A DNA stretch of 64,000 nucleotides from positions 4,092,001-4,156,000 of the forward strand of contig NC_079883.1 in NCBI RefSeq assembly GCF_029227915.1, written 5' to 3'. The position numbers and the translations under genes were made by a program. Positions 52,101 through 62,329 of this stretch are shown piece after piece; positions within the stretch are counted from its first letter, which is position 1, and the number at the start of each line of letters is the position of its first letter. This DNA comes from Hydractinia symbiolongicarpus (Eukaryota; Cnidaria; Hydrozoa; Anthoathecata; Hydractiniidae). Under the pieces are notes generated by a model. That model ran no database searches, was not told where the DNA came from, and saw only the letters and a program-made list of their open reading frames with translations.

Positions 52101-55100
52101 GTTCCGCTGCATCTGTGAGTGTGTTAACTTCTTTCATCAGTCTAGTGTCATCAGCAAAAATAGTCAGGGATGAAGTTGATACAAGGAGGTCAATGTCATT
52201 AATTAAGAAGATGAGTGGTGCAAAAACACATCCCTGTGGGACACCTGAACGAACACGAGCAGACGAAGAGAAACAAATCGTGTTATATCATTCAGAAACG
52301 CTTTAAGTCAGTTTAACAGCTTCCCTTTTATTCCGAGTTGTTGTTTTTTTCTTCAATGTAATTCCAGTGTCCACCTTATCAAATGCCTTGGCAAGGTTAA
52401 GGTATATCACGTCTGAATTAGAATTGTTGCATAGAATGTGGAGAATGTTGTCAAATGATCTAGTAGTTGGCTTAAACATGAACGACTAGATCTGAAGCCA
52501 TGTTAGGTTGGGTTAAACAAGTTATTTCTTTCCATGTAATGAACCATTTGGTTAAGAACAATCTTTACGAAAACTTCTACGATGTGTGATGTAAGGGAAA
52601 TGGGACGATAATTTGCAGGTGTTGCTTTATTTCCTCCTTTATGTTGAGGGGCAATTATATATACATTCTTCAAATGATTTCGATCAAATCAATGTTAATG
52701 CTATTGACAGATGATGTTTACACTGTTTGAGCAAGATAGAGGGGAAACCATCAGGACCTGGGGCAGAATTTGTTGACAGTTCATCAATTGCTTTTTGTAT
52801 GTCTTCTTCAGTGAATGAAATACTTTGTAACAACTCTTCGTATTGATATGGCTGATTGTTATTTTGATAATTTTTGTACGGATCACTGAACACGGAGCAA
52901 TACTGTTGAAGTAGCATATCAACCATTGTTTTGTGGTCTGAAACGCAATTCCTGTTTTCATCGATGAATGAACCAACTGTAGTTTTGACTTTTGCTTGTT
53001 TCTTTGCCTACGAAAAGAAAAATTTCGGATTGCGCTTTATAGCTTCAGCTGCTCTTTGTTGTGTTGGTGATTGTTATGGTGATTACTCTCATTTAAAAAT
53101 ACTCAATCCCTCTTTAAGTTTAGGTCTCACTCAAATTTGAGGTGTGGCACTTATTTTGAACTGTTGACTTTGGATATGACATTTAGTATTAATATCCAAC
53201 CATGCATAATAAGAAAACGCAATTTTTCCTGTTGCATATTTGTTTTGTTTCTAACCATAGCTACAAGAAAAAAGAAAAAGAAACAGATTTCGTCATCCTC
53301 GACTGACAGCACAACTGATGAGGAACCAGTAAAACGAAATCAAGCTGAAAAAAGAAAAGTATCCACCCTTAACAATAGTAAGGAACCAAGTCATTGTGCG
53401 TAACTGCTTGCGTTGACAAGACTGGTTGAACATTTGTCATTATTTATTATTTTTGAATTTCCGCGCCCGAAGGCGTAGGAAATTCTTTAAAACCGTCGTT
53501 TTTTTCTTTCGGAGCATTTTTTGAGAAAAAATCGACCCTGGGATTTCACGTTCCTCTGAGAGAAGGATAGTATTGGTATACCTGACTAACTAACTAACCC
53601 TGTCTCAAATGGTCAATTGAAACGTCACAGATTTAAACTTCGTACTTTTCCCAAGCTCCCTAAGTACTAGTAAATGACGTTTCAGGCCAAAATTGGTATT
53701 TGTTTTCGACAAAATTTGGCACAGTTAACAAAAAAAGTATGCTGAACATAATGGTGACATCATAATTTTGATTTTTGTCGCTAAATGTCATTTTAGGCCA
53801 AATTAGTCCAAAAATTAGAACTACTTTTATTTCAACAAAATTTGGCACAGTAAACAAATAAAGTATGCTGAACATGATGGTGAGATCAAAATTTTGATTT
53901 TTTGCCACCTAAATGCCATTTTCGGCCAAATTTGGTACAGTTAACAAATAAAGTATGCTGAAAATGATGGTCACATCAAAATTTTGATTTTTTGCCACCT
54001 AAATGCCGTTTAAGACCATAAACGTTTCAATCGCAAGACTTTCAACCATGAATGATAGGCTGTATTTTTTTTTAGCAATTTCTTTTAAAATGTGAGTTTA
54101 TTATGACACGTTTCGTTTTGTTTGCGTTTGTTGTAAGATATAATGTAACTTGTGTGCTTTATCTTCGAGCTTCATGCACCAAACCTCTTCGAATGTTTGG
54201 CACGATAACACAACGAATTAGCAGGTTGTCATCAAATATTTTGGTAGCGAGCGGAAATTCTTAGAGCCCCCAGGGCTTCTTGTTTCTTTTCATTTACTTT
54301 TATCTAAAATTACTCAACCCCTCTTAAAGTTTAGATCTCACTCAAATTTGAGGTGTGGCACTTATTTTGAATTGTTGACTTTTATTATGACATTCAATGG
54401 TTGATCATTTGTCATTATTTATTATTTTTTCTGTTTATTGTATTTTAATTCAGGGAATGTCCACTACTCGTCTGGAAAGTTGCCGAAATAGGGAAATCAT
54501 AGAAAATAATTTTATGGTTATGCAGGATCCCTTTACGACATTTTTTAGCCCGCTTATTTTTTTGTTTTGTTTTTGTCAGAAATCTCTCTTGAAATACTCC
54601 TGAAAAAGTCCTGGAATATATTTGCGAAAATTAACAGCTATCCTGTATTTTCAGGTTGTTTTTTTAGGAAAGTCAAGGGTGAGAAGAAAGATTCGAAGGT
54701 TTGGTGATATTGAGCGATATTCACAGCAAATGTCTGACTCCAGTGACTCTGATTTCCATCCAAATCCTGACGGAAACTCTAAGCCAAACAGATCGAAAAA
54801 GAAAGAGAAACAACTGTTAGAAGGTATTATATTTTTTCGTAGGTTTAATTTTCGCTTTAACAAAATCTGCACTGATTTTGGGATTTTCCTTTTCAGAAAA
54901 CCCACCCTTGGAAGTTGTAGAAGTGGTGCATCCGTGCCCACCCAGTGACCAGACTTGGTCAATTTTACCAAGTGAAATACTAACAAAGATATTTCGTTAT
55001 GTATGTGACGGTGAAAATAAAGGAGTGAAGTATGTGTGTGGTTGCGCGCAAGTATGTCGACATTGGAATAACACAGTAGTCCAACCAGTCAGCTGGAGAA

Positions 55101-56209
55101 ATGCTGACTTGGCTTTTATGGGTGGAAATGAAAACGCAAAAGATTGTTTGTTAGATGAACTTGTGAAAACCAAATTTCGAGACTTAGAGCACTTGTCTTT
55201 GTCAGGATGGCTGTACCTTACAAATGTCGGTATTGAAAGTATAGCCGACCATTGTTCAAGGTTAAAGTCGCTAAATATATCTCACTGTCAGAAAAAGTCT
55301 ATTGCTAAGATTTCTGGATCGTCGTTGGTTCTACTTGCTGAAAAGTGTTCTTTGGAGAGAATCAACATATCGAATCTTAGAATTCCAACTGTGTATGCAA
55401 AAAGCGTGATAAATGTGATCGAAATTCGTCGAGACAAGCTTACACATTTGAACTTCTCTGGAAATATTGGTTTGGGCTCAGCAGTATTGACTATGATCAT
55501 TAAGCATTGTTGTGAGTTGAAAAGCCTTGATGTCTCAAACACTTCTGTGAGAAGTGTATCATTTTCCGACTTCCAGGATTCATGTCCGAAATTAGAAGAA
55601 CTCTATTTAGCTAATTTATTTATTGAGCCGAAAAATTCATCGAAGCATTCGTTCTGTGGTTTTAAGCAAATGGTTGTATGCAGTGTTGCAAAAAGAGGTG
55701 CTATGTCGTGGCTTACGGATTCTATTTTAGTGAACATGTTACAAGAATCCAAACTTTTAACCATACTGGACATGCGCGGAAATTCGAACATCAGTCAAAA
55801 AGGACTGGAGTTATCGTCTGATCGATTAGAACGTTTGTATATGTCGAAATGCAGTTTGAACGAAATCATGATTAAAACTATCTGTGAGAGGTGGAATAAA
55901 ACACTCTGGGATGTCGATTTTTCATGGACTGATATTTACGACTCCGATTTTGATGATTTGATTGCATGCTTATTGACAGGACACAATGTGTGCACACAAA
56001 TCGCGCATTTTGATGTTTCTGGTACTTCTATCAGTGACAGTGGTGTGAAAATAATTGTCACGGTATGTCGCGAACTACGCTCTCTTAATCTGACGTCTTG
56101 TCGCGGTGTCTCGCGAGGTATCAAGAGACATCATCTTGGCGTAAAACAAATAAATAAACTGCGACAATTTTCAATAATATTTATTTCAGTTTTTAATAAT
56201 AAAAAATAA
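46165..56209 (+). CDS. FBXL6: F-box/leucine-rich repeat protein 6 (4 exons, 7-kb first intron)
   Basis: Exons: 46165-46297, 53261-53377, 54668-54823 and 54897-56209, with AG/GT borders and matching phases, giving 572 residues. Exons 1-3 encode an acidic and basic low-complexity N-terminus (TRKKKKKQISSSSTDS, possible nuclear signal). Exon 4 holds the F-box (WSILPSEILTKIFRYV...CRHWNNTVVQPVSW, about residues 156-200), then leucine-rich repeats. The LRR end LRSLNLTSCRGVSRGIKR matches human FBXL6 LNLESCRCLPRGLKR, and RWNKTLWDVDFSW matches its KWCHTLRELDLSG. F-box proteins are substrate receptors of SCF (SKP1-CUL1) ubiquitin ligases, with the LRR binding the substrate. The exon 2 donor at 53378 (GTAAGG) is chosen because it alone keeps phase into exon 3. 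A 3' acceptor lies 24 nt before the ATG. Intron 1 is filled by nested LINEs. Confidence 0.85.
46378..46600. repeat. Interspersed repeat copy, in FBXL6 intron 1
   Basis: Shares the blocks listed for 17618-17800. It has an extra internal segment (CAGCCTTTTTTTGTAATTTTT) resembling part of 15880-15905. Confidence 0.4.
47335..50234 (-). pseudogene. LINE ORF2: AP endonuclease plus reverse transcriptase, two breaks
   Basis: Endonuclease (50234-49050): HVNINSIRNKFDF, ICETK with Glu59, YRPPSQC, GDFN (165-168) and SDFHRM with His229, all of the exonuclease-endonuclease-phosphatase fold. A TAG at 49047-49049 interrupts the frame, which stays open in the same frame into the reverse transcriptase. RT motifs: FRPISILPVVSKIFEK, GFRKGFSTQQS, MDLSKAFDCISHDLL, GVPQGSVLGPL and NYADDNTIYV. 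A frameshift near 47630 moves the C-terminal tail (47595-47335, QTVKYGLETVTFRGPQLWA and CQCRLCRLYI) into another frame. The copy is therefore probably dead, unless the stop and shift are assembly errors. Confidence 0.85.
50256..51503 (-). CDS. LINE ORF1: coiled-coil protein with SGNH/GDSL hydrolase-like domain
   Basis: 415 residues, intact. Residues 1-125 are charged and helical (a likely coiled coil at about 95-125), and 130-250 are polar linker. Residues 251-410 resemble an SGNH hydrolase: YILGDSII with Ser258 in the nucleophile position, ILHVGTNDI (Asn313), and LHLNRKG with His392. The acid expected three residues before that His is Ser389, so the triad may be incomplete. Esterase-like ORF1 proteins are known in CR1/L2-type LINEs, where they are thought to package RNA or act on membranes. 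The start is the ATG of MADTDTDTER, which follows the short leader and precedes no other ATG in frame. Confidence 0.8.
   Translation of the reverse strand: MADTDTDTERVMRNHIRDLSNPDEFELMWNENDCAVDSEKFIDDKYEEIRYEKLKSELFADLNESLKDIIKMEIRKLRRGYTPLLDDESNISTQRSYIKSLEDQIKFLKEEVSSKNNIIDLFIQKSLMHDERSSSSQDTCINFLHHKQLPQNSQNNYTESLSSNHTDNEHFKDLQNDSIKSDGCIETNIENQLQSIRKKKHEEFNAMQEITVKSRKQRLQQLAGYKIESRPSHLNTSIESDTEKVDCDNDVTYILGDSIIKDVKGWKLGNQFNVKTKVIVKPFSGAKIDAMNHHVIPSLNQKPNRVILHVGTNDIPSKKTHHQICNDILSLALKMSDKTNVIISGIIEREDRYNVKVKAVNELLKSKCQERNICFITHTISPKLHLNRSNLHLNRKGTLLLSQKFVDTLKKYQNE
53101..53184 (+). repeat. Duplicated intron segment A (copy 1)
   Basis: About 84 nt matching 54311-54395 at roughly 90% (TCTCACTCAAATTTGAGGTG and TGGCACTTATTTTGAA). 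FBXL6 exon 2 lies just downstream, then segment B (53424-53454). Confidence 0.75.
53424..53454 (+). repeat. Duplicated intron segment B (copy 1)
   Basis: GGTTGAACATTTGTCATT followed by ATTTATTATTTTT, repeated with one change at 54399-54429. It abuts the left end of the minisatellite element. Confidence 0.65.
53455..54282 (+). mobile_element. Non-autonomous element with internal minisatellite (copy 2)
   Basis: Same ends as 25316-26340 (GAATTTCCGCGCCCGAAGG ... CCCCCAGGGCTTCTTG) with about three internal units. It carries a stretch absent from copy 1 (about 53560-53680). It sits in FBXL6 intron 2. Confidence 0.7.
54311..54429 (+). repeat. Duplicated intron segments A and B (copy 2, joined)
   Basis: Segments A and B as at 53101-53184 and 53424-53454, but separated by only a few bases. 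The roughly 240 nt between them in copy 1, which include FBXL6 exon 2, are missing here. Confidence 0.65.
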
Positions 56210-56360
56210 ATTAACAAAATAATAATACACAAGTGATGTGTCTCTGTAACAGGCAAAGTGGATGTGTTCATTTTTCTTTGATGTTGCTGAAAAATCTATG
56301 TCTAATATGTTAAATTTTTTGACGTTACGGCGCGACGTCAATAACACTACTTTAAGGTCA

Positions 56361-57157
56361 ATCTATATAATAATACGCCAGTTCTTTCTGTCTGTCTGTC
56401 TGTGACTTTTGCAAAGTGGATAAAATTTCTTTGATAAAGTTTATAAAACATCGTCTATAAATTTGTTCTGTAAATTACCAAGCTTTGACGTTAAAGCAAT
56501 ATTGACGTCAAAGAAAAGTATATTAAGATTAGTGAAGCCATTGCATTGCACTTTTAAATTTAAGACTAAATAACTTGAAAACGGGTGGAAATAACTGACG
56601 TCATCTCCTTCGTAACTAGGGACCACCTGGGACTAATTTGAGTAAGTTTCCCAAACCTGGGTCCCGGAATCCGTTTCGGAATGGACGGGTTGATGACGTC
56701 ACCAAAAAACCTTAAAACCCTAATATGTCTGCAACCGTTTGTCAAAAATACGCGATCCTATACATTTTCTTGATCAGCGTTTCAAGACCTATACAATGAA
56801 GGTATAGCAGCAGGTATACAAATTTCTAAAAAAAAAAATTGGGAGGGTTTGACTGGCCATTGCTGTCGTCAGCAAAATTTTAAAGCCCTTATATCTCATT
56901 AAACGCTTATCAAAAAGACATGATCATATACATTTTCTTGGTCAGCGTTTAAACCTCTGCACAGTACAGGCAACGAATAAACTAAATTTCGCTAAAATTT
57001 TTGTAATTGCACTGCTGACGCTAAAATTTTTGTAATTGCACTGCTGACGCTAAAATTTTTGTAATTGCACTGCTGACGTCAGCAAAAAATCTAAAACAAC
57101 CTATTTTTCCATTGTCCTTCTGCCTAAGTGGATTTTTCCACGGGCCTTATCGACTAT
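56361..57157 (-). mobile_element. Hairpin-type non-autonomous element, long form
   Basis: On the minus strand it begins with TAGTCGATAAGGCCCGTGG and a hairpin (complement at 57128-57144), and ends with CAGACAGACAGACAG and a TATTATTATATAGA terminus, the same ends as the units at 21842-22273. The body has TGACGTCA-like motifs, GGGACCACCTGGGAC and a 29-bp unit repeated three times (56991-57077). Confidence 0.6.
56991..57077 (+). repeat. 29-bp tandem repeat, three exact copies
   Basis: Unit GCTAAAATTTTTGTAATTGC plus ACTGCTGAC at 56991, 57020 and 57049, identical in all three. Confidence 0.95.
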
Positions 57158-57212
57158 TATTATTAGTATTATCATTATTGTTGTTATTATTATTATTATT
57201 ATTATTGTTTAC
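57158..57212 (+). repeat. ATT/GTT microsatellite
   Basis: A mostly (ATT)n run with interruptions between two related element copies. Confidence 0.8.
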
Positions 57213-57765
57213 CTGAAGGTACTGCGAAGGGCATTACAGTGCATTTAAAATTTTGAGGCCAAATAATTTGAAAACGAGGTAGTGACGTCAATGATTTATC
57301 ACCGCGTGGGTAACTAGGGACCACCTGGGACAAATTTGGGTAATTTTCCGAAACCCGGCTCCCGGAATCCGTTTCGGAATGAACGGGTCGAAGACCTTCA
57401 AACCCCAATATCTCTCCAACCGTTTGTCAAAAGTACATGATCCTATACATTTTCTTGATCAGCGTTTTAAGATCTATACAATAAATGCAATAGGTATAAA
57501 AAATTCTAATACAAAAAATTTGTGTTTTGGCAGGTCGTTGTTGTCGTCAGCAAAATTTTCAAACACTATATCTCATTAACCTCTCATTAAAAGCACATGA
57601 TCATATACATTTTCTTGATCAGCAGCTTAAGCTCTACACAATAGAGGCAGCGTGAATGCAAGATTCTCATCAAAATTCAAATAACGCTTTTCATTTTTAT
57701 CCTGTCCGTTTTTACGTTATTTTGTCTCAAATTTAAAAGTCCACCGCAATGACGTCACTATCCTT
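57213..57765 (-). mobile_element. Partial second copy of the hairpin-type element body
   Basis: Matches 56530-56960 in order: ACTAGGGACCACCTGGGAC, CCCGGAATCCGTTTCGGAAT, CAACCGTTTGTCAAAA and ATACATTTTCTTGATCAGCG. The hairpin end is missing. 57766-58470 holds no gene; a hairpin lies at 58158-58197. Confidence 0.55.
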
Positions 57766-58157
57766 TAAATACTACTGTTTTAATACTACTGTCGACCTCA
57801 ATGAGCTAATGTTTGAATAGCCGATAATTTGCACATTCTTCAGGAGAAATAAACATCGGAATTTTCACTTATAAGCAAACTTAGCCTATTATTATAAGAG
57901 AAAATAACATTCGTGGTCACTCTTTCTTTGTTGTCAAATGTCACCATACTGTTTTTCTATTCGTACACAGTCATACAAATCTCGAACTCGCAAAGGACCT
58001 GAAAGTTCTAAATACAGTCGTGAAAGTTTCAGAGGGTGACTAAAGTGCGTCTTCGGGGTAGAAAATGTCCATCGCAAGCATATTTTTTGTTCATATTTGA
58101 GCAGCTTAACAAAACACGACGTTTCTGCTTCTCGCTTTCTCTGGTTACTGAAGCCCT

Positions 58158-58197
58158 GGAGAGTTGAATAAATACTTTAGTATTTATTCAATTCTCC
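58158..58197. repeat. 19-bp inverted repeat (hairpin)
   Basis: GGAGAGTTGAATAAATACT, a 2-nt loop, and the complementary arm, with one mismatch. It could fold if transcribed; no further support. Confidence 0.7.
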
Positions 58198-58479
58198 AAC
58201 TTACTGAAAAAGAAGCTTGCTCGAAATAAAGTAAAAGTTGTAGAACTTTCAGATCCTAAAACGAATGCCTGCCAAAGCATTTTATTATTTACGTTTCTGC
58301 CGTATTTAAAGGTTTCTACGAACAAGTGGAAATCTTAGGTGCAATTAATATGTCTTTTTATCGGGGTGTCAAGGGAAAGTAAGGGAAATAAAGCATAATT
58401 TTTTGTTAAATTCCTAGAAACTCTGGCTTACTTCGATTTTGATATTTTATAGCGTTTTTTATATCCCCTGCAATAGTCA

Positions 58480-58880
58480 TCCTCCACACTCCACCACTAC
58501 ACACTCTACCTCCACGTACTACTATTACACACTCTAATTGGTAGAGTGGTGTACTACCAAGTACACACACTCTACAACTACACACTCCACCACTACACCC
58601 TCTACAACTACACACTCCACCACTTCACACTCTACCACTACACTCTACCACTACACTCTCCACCACTATACCACTCTACCATTACACTCTACCACTACAC
58701 ACTACCACTATTCTACCACTACGCCTTCTACAAGTACACCACTTTACAACTACACTTCTCTCCCACAACACCTACTATCACTACACTACTCTAATCACTA
58801 CACCACTACACCGTCTATCATTACACACACTACCACTAAACCACTCTACCACTACACTACTCTACCACTACACATTTAAT
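58480..58880 (+). repeat. Degenerate CACTCTACCACTACA minisatellite
   Basis: About 400 nt of irregular CACTCTACAACTACA/CACTCTACCACTACA units. Overlapping Thr/Tyr-rich frames in two phases are a by-product of the repeat. Confidence 0.85.
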
Positions 58881-60037
58881 TGCTACAAAACTGCACACTT
58901 TTTGCCAGACTATAGTTTCAGGCTTTAAGGCGATGATATCTAGATAGTCAATGTGCAATACAACAACCCAAGCCCTTTTGACTAAAGCAGCTTTGAGACC
59001 AGGCAAAAAATTCCGGGGACTAAATTGACTAACCATGTTGAAGGGCGCAATGGTTGATCACGATGACAATACAACACATATCTTGCTAACTCTCTACTTA
59101 ACACTCGTCTTAAATCTAATAAACGCCGCCGATGAGTTTGTAACGGTTGATATTACGGAAAAATATATATTGAGGTACATACAAAGTGATTTTTTTAAAT
59201 TAACGCCCCCTCTCTTTTTAACGCCCCTCTTCAATAAACACCACTTAGAAATCTCGGTAGTTAAACAAATGCCCTGAGCGTTAATTAGATCATTGGCGAT
59301 GTGCATTTTTAAACCTGCTTGTTTTTTTAACAAAAGTTTTTAGAACTAAAATTTTAATAGTAAGATATTGGAAACAGTATGTTTAGAGAAAGCAATTCGA
59401 TCTGGCGTTACTTATGTGTGTAGGATTGACGAAAGAAAATCACGAGGGCAAAATAAATATTGTATGCAATGTTATGCAATATCTTAAGAAGTATGATAAA
59501 GCACATAAATATAACATAAAATCAAAGTTTTCCGAGTTTTTCGGGATTGTCCCGAATTTGTAGGCTATATCGCAAAATCCGGAAACTTTCAAAATCTGAA
59601 AGCTCTCAAGGGCGTCTGGTAAACACTGTTTATAGTTAACTCATTGTTATGTTTTTTGTGTTTGGAGTAATCGAGTCAAACCAATTTGCTGCGTGAACAC
59701 ATGGAGTGAATGGCTCTCTTTCATAGTAACTCAAAAAGGTTGTTAAAATTATGATCATATATAAAGTCGAAATTTTTATCTTCTCAATTGCTTTTACCAG
59801 TTAAAACTTTAACTTCCACAAGTTCATCTAGGTAATGCTAAAAAAAATGTTGCAAAATTTGTTTTTTTCTAATAAATATTTGTTTTTGAAATAAAATTGC
59901 CCTGGATAATTTACTGACTGCTCTATTATATGCGTTGCTGTGTTCCATCTCAGACTGTGCATTATGTATTCACTACGTATGTATGAATGATGTCACAAGC
60001 GGATGTTACCACCACCCGGCGGGAATAAACCTAAAAT

Positions 60038-60066
60038 TAAAATAAACCATGCCATGGTTTATTTTA
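60038..60066. repeat. 29-nt palindrome
   Basis: TAAAATAAACCATG and its complement around a single C. The surrounding 58881-61580 has no gene that I can support. Confidence 0.75.
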
Positions 60067-61274
60067 GTGGCATTTTCTATCCTAAAACCTCGCAATTTAT
60101 TTATTCTCGCATTCAGCGAATTTTTTTTTACTGTAAAATATGTTTTTAAGTATCAGGAATCTAAAAATAAATCAATGCGCTGCCAGACCTGTGGCTGAGA
60201 CCGAATATCCTTAACATCCTTGTTAAACAAGTAAGCATGTATGATTCTCCATAAATCACTTACTTGGAAAAGTAAGATATAAAATCATACCAAAAGAAAA
60301 AAAATTTTTGTTTGAAAAATTACACTGTTTTTTTACAGATGATGAATTGGCTTTTCAGTCTTTGAAATGACAAATCTGGTCCTGCTTTTATTGCCGTGTA
60401 TTCAAGAAGGTCAAAACAAACACGAGAGTGGCACAGAAAAGACGGACACTGTGCCAAGTAAGTAGATACAGAAAAAACTTCTTTTTGTTTTCTTGCACGT
60501 TATAACATTAGATCTTCACTGTGACAACTTTTAGACGTTGCTTTTTATCGGAAAAATTTGCATAAGAAAACGAGGCTTTGCGTCGAAAGTTTCGTATAAA
60601 ATATCCCAGGAAATTTTAAAACATGAATAGTTCTCAACCGATAATTAAATCTACCTTCTTCTTTGATCACAAGTACAGGTTAAAATGTATCTTGGAGGCT
60701 CAGATTTTATGGCTGCTTGAGTTCCTTAAGGAGATGCCCAATGATATTGGCGGAAATATAAATTTCATAAGTTATTGCTTTCAAACATTTTTCAAAAAAT
60801 ATTCCAAACTTAGTCAGCCTAATGGTCCATATTCAATCTAAAACTACAGCTTCCTTTTTTCTGGCACGTATCAAGACATTATTAGAATGTGAGTCAATAC
60901 TATGTGAGTACATACACAACACATATTTGAAGTAAACTTTCATGAAACAATCCCGCAAGGCAGCTAGAGTTAAGTCAAAACAAACGCTTTACCATCCTCC
61001 AAGGTTTTACATATATGATTTGCTAGCGGCAGAAAAAACACAGCCCATTAACTTTTTATGTCGTGGTACAGCTGCTAAGTTAGAAAATCTTCTCGAATCT
61101 GCATAGGGAAAAGATTTGTTTCTGAGGTAAATGAAGGTGATCGTTCTACTGGGTAAAAGTTACTAATGAAAAACCTACTTGAATTTTGAGCGCTCGCGTT
61201 GCGTGGCTTTCTTCTATTTTGCAAGTATTATGAGCATAAGTTTTCTCGAGGTTTATTTCTCTTTTTTTGTGTTT

Positions 61275-61395
61275 CTTTCTATATATATATTGTATATTAC
61301 TATATATGTATGTGTGTACTATTATTATATATTGTATACATGAAGGTATAAAAGATATTTTGTATATTTTGTATATTAATATTAATATAAAAGTG
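61275..61395. repeat. AT/GTAT-rich microsatellite tract
   Basis: TATATATATATTGTATATT-like runs and repeated TATTTTGTATATT. The 89-codon minus-strand frame across it is low complexity. Confidence 0.6.
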
Positions 61396-61488
61396 CATTT
61401 TAGTTTTTCGTCCATTTCTTGATGACTTTGTAATCATGTTCTCCGCAAAGGGACTGACTGGCTCGAATTAGAACTGCATCTTAACAAA

Positions 61489-61530
61489 GAAATGAATAAA
61501 TAAATAAATAAATAAATAGATAGATAAGCA
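61489..61530 (+). repeat. (AATA)n/(GATA)n microsatellite
   Basis: About eight AATA-type units followed by two or three GATA units. Confidence 0.85.
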
Positions 61531-61589
61531 AACAAGCTGATGAAAAGGTAATTTTTTCTACTTGAAATCTATTCCTCAAAACCTGACAC

Positions 61590-61685
61590 CTCCTTATATA
61601 GTCTCTCACGCGTAAATATAAAATTACACTTTTACAAATCAGGTCGCAAGAGGTTAGTCGAGAAAGATTGAACGATTTTATTAAG
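61590..61685 (+). promoter_or_regulatory. Possible promoter and 5'UTR exon of the DUF1295 gene
   Basis: TATATAG near 61595, then a purine-rich stretch ending in AAG followed by GTAAGC at 61686, a consensus donor. It could splice to the acceptor at 62313-62314 just before the ATG. No conserved sequence supports it. If the gene is trans-spliced instead, this element is not needed. Confidence 0.25.
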
Positions 61686-62329
61686 GTAAGCGAGTTTATC
61701 TTTTCTCTATTTTATTAAGAAATCATAAAAGGAAACAAGAACTAATTTTTGCTTTAAATCGACCTACTCATTTTGTCGAGTGCTCTCTGTGTAACAGCTT
61801 CGCTGTCTTCTTTTTGTGGTTATGCGGTAGGTAAACTTTTCCCGCCTTTATTTTGAAGTCCAAATTTAGGACAAAAAAAACAAACCACGGGTTTTATAGA
61901 TTTTTTATTTTATTTTCGGTGTCATAATCATATCGCAGAATTTCTTCGTCATTTTTGACAAAAGCGAGAACAAACAAATGTTTGTCGGTTTTATTTACAA
62001 TCAGTCAAATTCTATCTTTATTTCGTGCCATTAAACTAACATCTACGACATATTTCTCGCTGTGGGCGGCTGTTCCTCCACATATTACGTAAAGAAGCTT
62101 TTGTGTTATGTTTTCTCCCACATCGTATCCATTAAGTAAAAAACTCACAATAAAGATATCTTTTAGAACTAGTTCTAAACTGCGTATCAAAGTTTACAAA
62201 GGAAATGGTTTATAAATATTGAAATTACATTCAGTTTTTATCATTGCCTTAAACATAGGACAGGTAAAGCAGCGTGCTTGTGCAAATTATTTAACTGCGT
62301 ATTTCATTTCATAGAAAGGGAAACACAAC

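Larger units (their letters stand above)
46870..53090 (-). mobile_element. Older LINE split in two by LINE D (LINE C)
   Basis: Minus-strand reading starts near 53090 with RNPKFFFSYAKKQAKVKT and passes SAPGPDGFPSILLKQ (52780). It continues through degenerate palm remains near 52150-52260 to YCSQLWNPLNKSLISSLE and LQRRRERYIIIYTW (about 51720-51600). It breaks at about 51540. The tail resumes at about 47158 with SFRYQAPTLFNALPKHIRD and ends near 46880. Frameshifts and stops are frequent. The gap between the halves is exactly LINE D. Both lie in FBXL6 intron 1, antisense to the gene. Confidence 0.7.

Noticed and set aside
54454-54525. Additional FBXL6 exon after the acceptor at 54453
   Set aside because: It would bring a stop codon in the required phase; the exon 2 to exon 3 junction is in phase without it.
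58538-58879. Thr/Tyr-rich open frames as a repetitive protein
   Set aside because: Two phases are open at once because the minisatellite lacks stop codons.
60368-60460. Possible first exon (MTNLVLLLLPCIQEG...) with a GTAAGT donor
   Set aside because: No acceptor or coding exon could be linked to it in phase, and the downstream gene has its own ATG.
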